Below are positions 62,665 through 64,000 of a stretch of 64,000 nt of DNA, one piece after another. How positions within the stretch are numbered: the stretch's first letter is position 1; every line of letters begins with the position of its first letter. The stretch lies in contig NZ_JAPFPW010000005.1 in NCBI RefSeq assembly GCF_026155325.1, forward strand, positions 1-64,000, in the 5' to 3' direction. Source of the DNA: Desulfobotulus pelophilus. GTDB lineage: Bacteria > Desulfobacterota > Desulfobacteria > Desulfobacterales > ASO4-4. Under the pieces are notes generated by a model, which searched no databases, was not told the origin of the DNA, and worked only from the letters and a program-made list of their open reading frames with translations. A program made the position numbers and the translations under genes.

Positions 62665-63735
62665 ATGGAAAACATCCTCCATGAAGCTGTTTGGGAAGTG
62701 ATACGATGCAGCAAACGCAAAAAGATTGAAACGGTCCTTCTGCTTGAAACCATCAGAAGAAAAGCCCCTTCATCCATAGGGGATTTCGAACTCCCAAAAC
62801 GCCTTTTTGATATCCTGAAAACCCTTGAAAAAGAAAAACTGCTGCAAATTCCCAAAACTAAATCTGATTACAAAACCGGCCTTCCCCCTTATGTCACCGC
62901 ATTACGACCGGAAGAAGATGCCGCCCTAATTCAAAAAAAGACAGAACTTTACAATTTACGCCACCTGACCGCCTGGGAACCCACATACATGGCAGCCTTT
63001 GCCTGTCATCTGAAAACAGAAAAAGAACTGAAACAGGCCATCAGGGTCAACGATTATCTCCTGAACCGAAAAACCGATACAAAGATCATCCCCCACAGGG
63101 AAAGGGCCTTACAGATCTTTGAAAGTGAAAAGGCCCTGGATGGCTATAGCCGCAAGGGACTTTTTGGTGGCAGAATCACCCTTGAAAATCTGGACTGCTT
63201 TTACTGCCCGGAACCCCTTCCCTTCCAAAGCCCCTCACCGGATAAGGCCCTTCTTTCAGGAAAACCCCTTCTGGTTGTGGAAAACGCCAATACTTACTGG
63301 AGCTGCTGCCAGGCCAATGGGGATATGTGCATTTATGCAGCAGTGGTATATGGCAAGGGTTTCACGGTATCGGCCAATGCAGGGGAATATGCCAATGACG
63401 GGCTGGAACAGATCAGAGCAGATCTTGAAGCCATGGAAATCCTCTATTTTGGAGACCTTGATCCCACAGGCATTGCCATTCCCACCCGAATCAATGCCAT
63501 GAGGAAAGAAAAGGGCCTTCTTCCACTTCGACCAGCCCTTTCCCTTTATAAGGCCCTCCTTGAAAAAAACCTCCCTACGCCCTATGACAGATCCCAGACC
63601 AAGGATCACGATCCCATGGCTGCCAAGCAATGGCTGGGGGTTGAACTGGCAGAAATTTATCTTGAAAAAGCAGAAATTCTTCGCTGGCCCCAGGAGGGGC
63701 TGACCTCTGATGATATCCGCAGGATTTCGGTTTAA
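62665..63735 (+). CDS. jetD: Wadjet-like JetD (TOPRIM nuclease subunit)
   Basis: A 356-residue protein. N-terminal helical/winged region (MENILHEAVWEVIR, GDFELPKRLFDIL), then a C-terminal TOPRIM-like domain (DUF2220 type) with LLVVENANT (E206) and YFGDLDPTGIAI (D264, D266), matching JetD, the nuclease that cleaves plasmid DNA in Wadjet. The frame is open from 62443, but its first 74 codons look non-coding; the ATG at 62665 has AAGGA upstream. It lies 4.8 kb after jetC, in the same direction, so the jet operon is split by an insertion of four genes. Confidence 0.78.
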   Translation: MENILHEAVWEVIRCSKRKKIETVLLLETIRRKAPSSIGDFELPKRLFDILKTLEKEKLLQIPKTKSDYKTGLPPYVTALRPEEDAALIQKKTELYNLRHLTAWEPTYMAAFACHLKTEKELKQAIRVNDYLLNRKTDTKIIPHRERALQIFESEKALDGYSRKGLFGGRITLENLDCFYCPEPLPFQSPSPDKALLSGKPLLVVENANTYWSCCQANGDMCIYAAVVYGKGFTVSANAGEYANDGLEQIRADLEAMEILYFGDLDPTGIAIPTRINAMRKEKGLLPLRPALSLYKALLEKNLPTPYDRSQTKDHDPMAAKQWLGVELAEIYLEKAEILRWPQEGLTSDDIRRISV

Positions 63736-63880
63736 AAAACAATCTGATACTATCCTGCCCCATCAGCTACTTTTTTCTGACCCTATAGCTTGCAGACATA
63801 ATTGGGCCGGAGATCGGAATCTGGACAGGCGCAAGGCCTGACCCTTCATACCCTTACCCTTACAGGTGGAAAGATACCCC

Positions 63881-64000
63881 ATGACCATAACCGGCATCAT
63901 TGGAGGCTCAGGGCTGGACAACCCGGAAATCCTCGAATCTCCCAAAGATCTTCGTCTGGACACCCCCTACGGCCCGCCGTCTTCCCCCCTGCGCCGTGGC
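63881..64000 (+). CDS. mtnP: S-methyl-5'-thioadenosine phosphorylase, 5' part
   Basis: The first 40 codons of a gene running off the window. MTITGIIGGSGLDNPEIL and LDTPYGPPSSPL match the N-terminus of MTA phosphorylase (GxIGGSGL phosphate/substrate loop). Preceded by AGGTGG at good spacing. Functions in methionine salvage. Incomplete only because of the window end. Confidence 0.88.
   Translation, partial: MTITGIIGGSGLDNPEILESPKDLRLDTPYGPPSSPLRRG

Overview
The window looks like a chromosomal segment of a Gram-negative anaerobe, most likely a Desulfobacterota/Deltaproteobacteria-type organism. This is inferred from gene content only: a PfaA/PfaD-type polyketide/fatty-acid synthase, TonB-dependent transport, XerD, MinD/FlhG-like and YchF genes, and a base composition of about 50-55% GC by eye. 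No rRNA, tRNA or CRISPR array was seen.

Region by region. 1-3.8 kb: an AT-richer, leftward-reading array of integron gene cassettes, separated by recognisable attC sites (one resembles the Vibrio repeat type), with no integrase in the window. One cassette unit carries a PD-(D/E)XK-like nuclease candidate coupled to a small unknown gene. 4-13.7 kb: a leftward operon of PfaD, a 2235-residue PfaA-like synthase with three tandem acyl-carrier domains, an alpha/beta hydrolase, and a GNAT gene upstream. 13.9-18.9 kb: xerD and an M24 peptidase (leftward), then a rightward cluster of methyltransferase, unknown protein and MinD-like ATPase. 19-22.4 kb: a MerR regulator with a perfect dyad operator, a long-palindrome repeat (copy A), an acyl-CoA dehydrogenase, and an MFS transporter. 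22.7-28.9 kb: YchF, the preQ0/preQ1 operon queD-queE-queC-queF, UDP-sugar dehydrogenase, and an OmpA-domain gene remnant.

29-34.7 kb: a leftward five-gene uptake operon (TonB receptor, methyltransferase, periplasmic binding protein, permease, ATPase) of unknown substrate. 35-45.6 kb: an organophosphate-scavenging block with an alkaline phosphatase-PHP fusion, a second alkaline phosphatase, a YibE/F membrane protein, and a complete Ugp-type glycerol-3-phosphate ABC transporter. 45.8-50.5 kb: a hybrid histidine kinase, a degenerate EAL-CBS-GGDEF protein and a PlsC-type acyltransferase.

50.7-63.7 kb: a divergent condensin-like defence locus of the Wadjet (JetABCD)/MksBEFG kind. jetA and jetB are separated by palindrome copy B. 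jetC is unusually long, with variant Walker A and B motifs. jetD (TOPRIM) is displaced about 4.8 kb downstream by an AAA-ATPase/PD-(D/E)XK gene, a Fic gene, an AraC-like gene and a VOC gene. A second, slightly diverged copy of the last ~24 codons of jetC sits just before the AraC-like gene, a scar of rearrangement. The window ends inside mtnP.

The strongest signals for follow-up are the rearranged Wadjet-like locus, the 231-bp palindromic element present twice with one covarying base pair, and the integrase-less cassette array.
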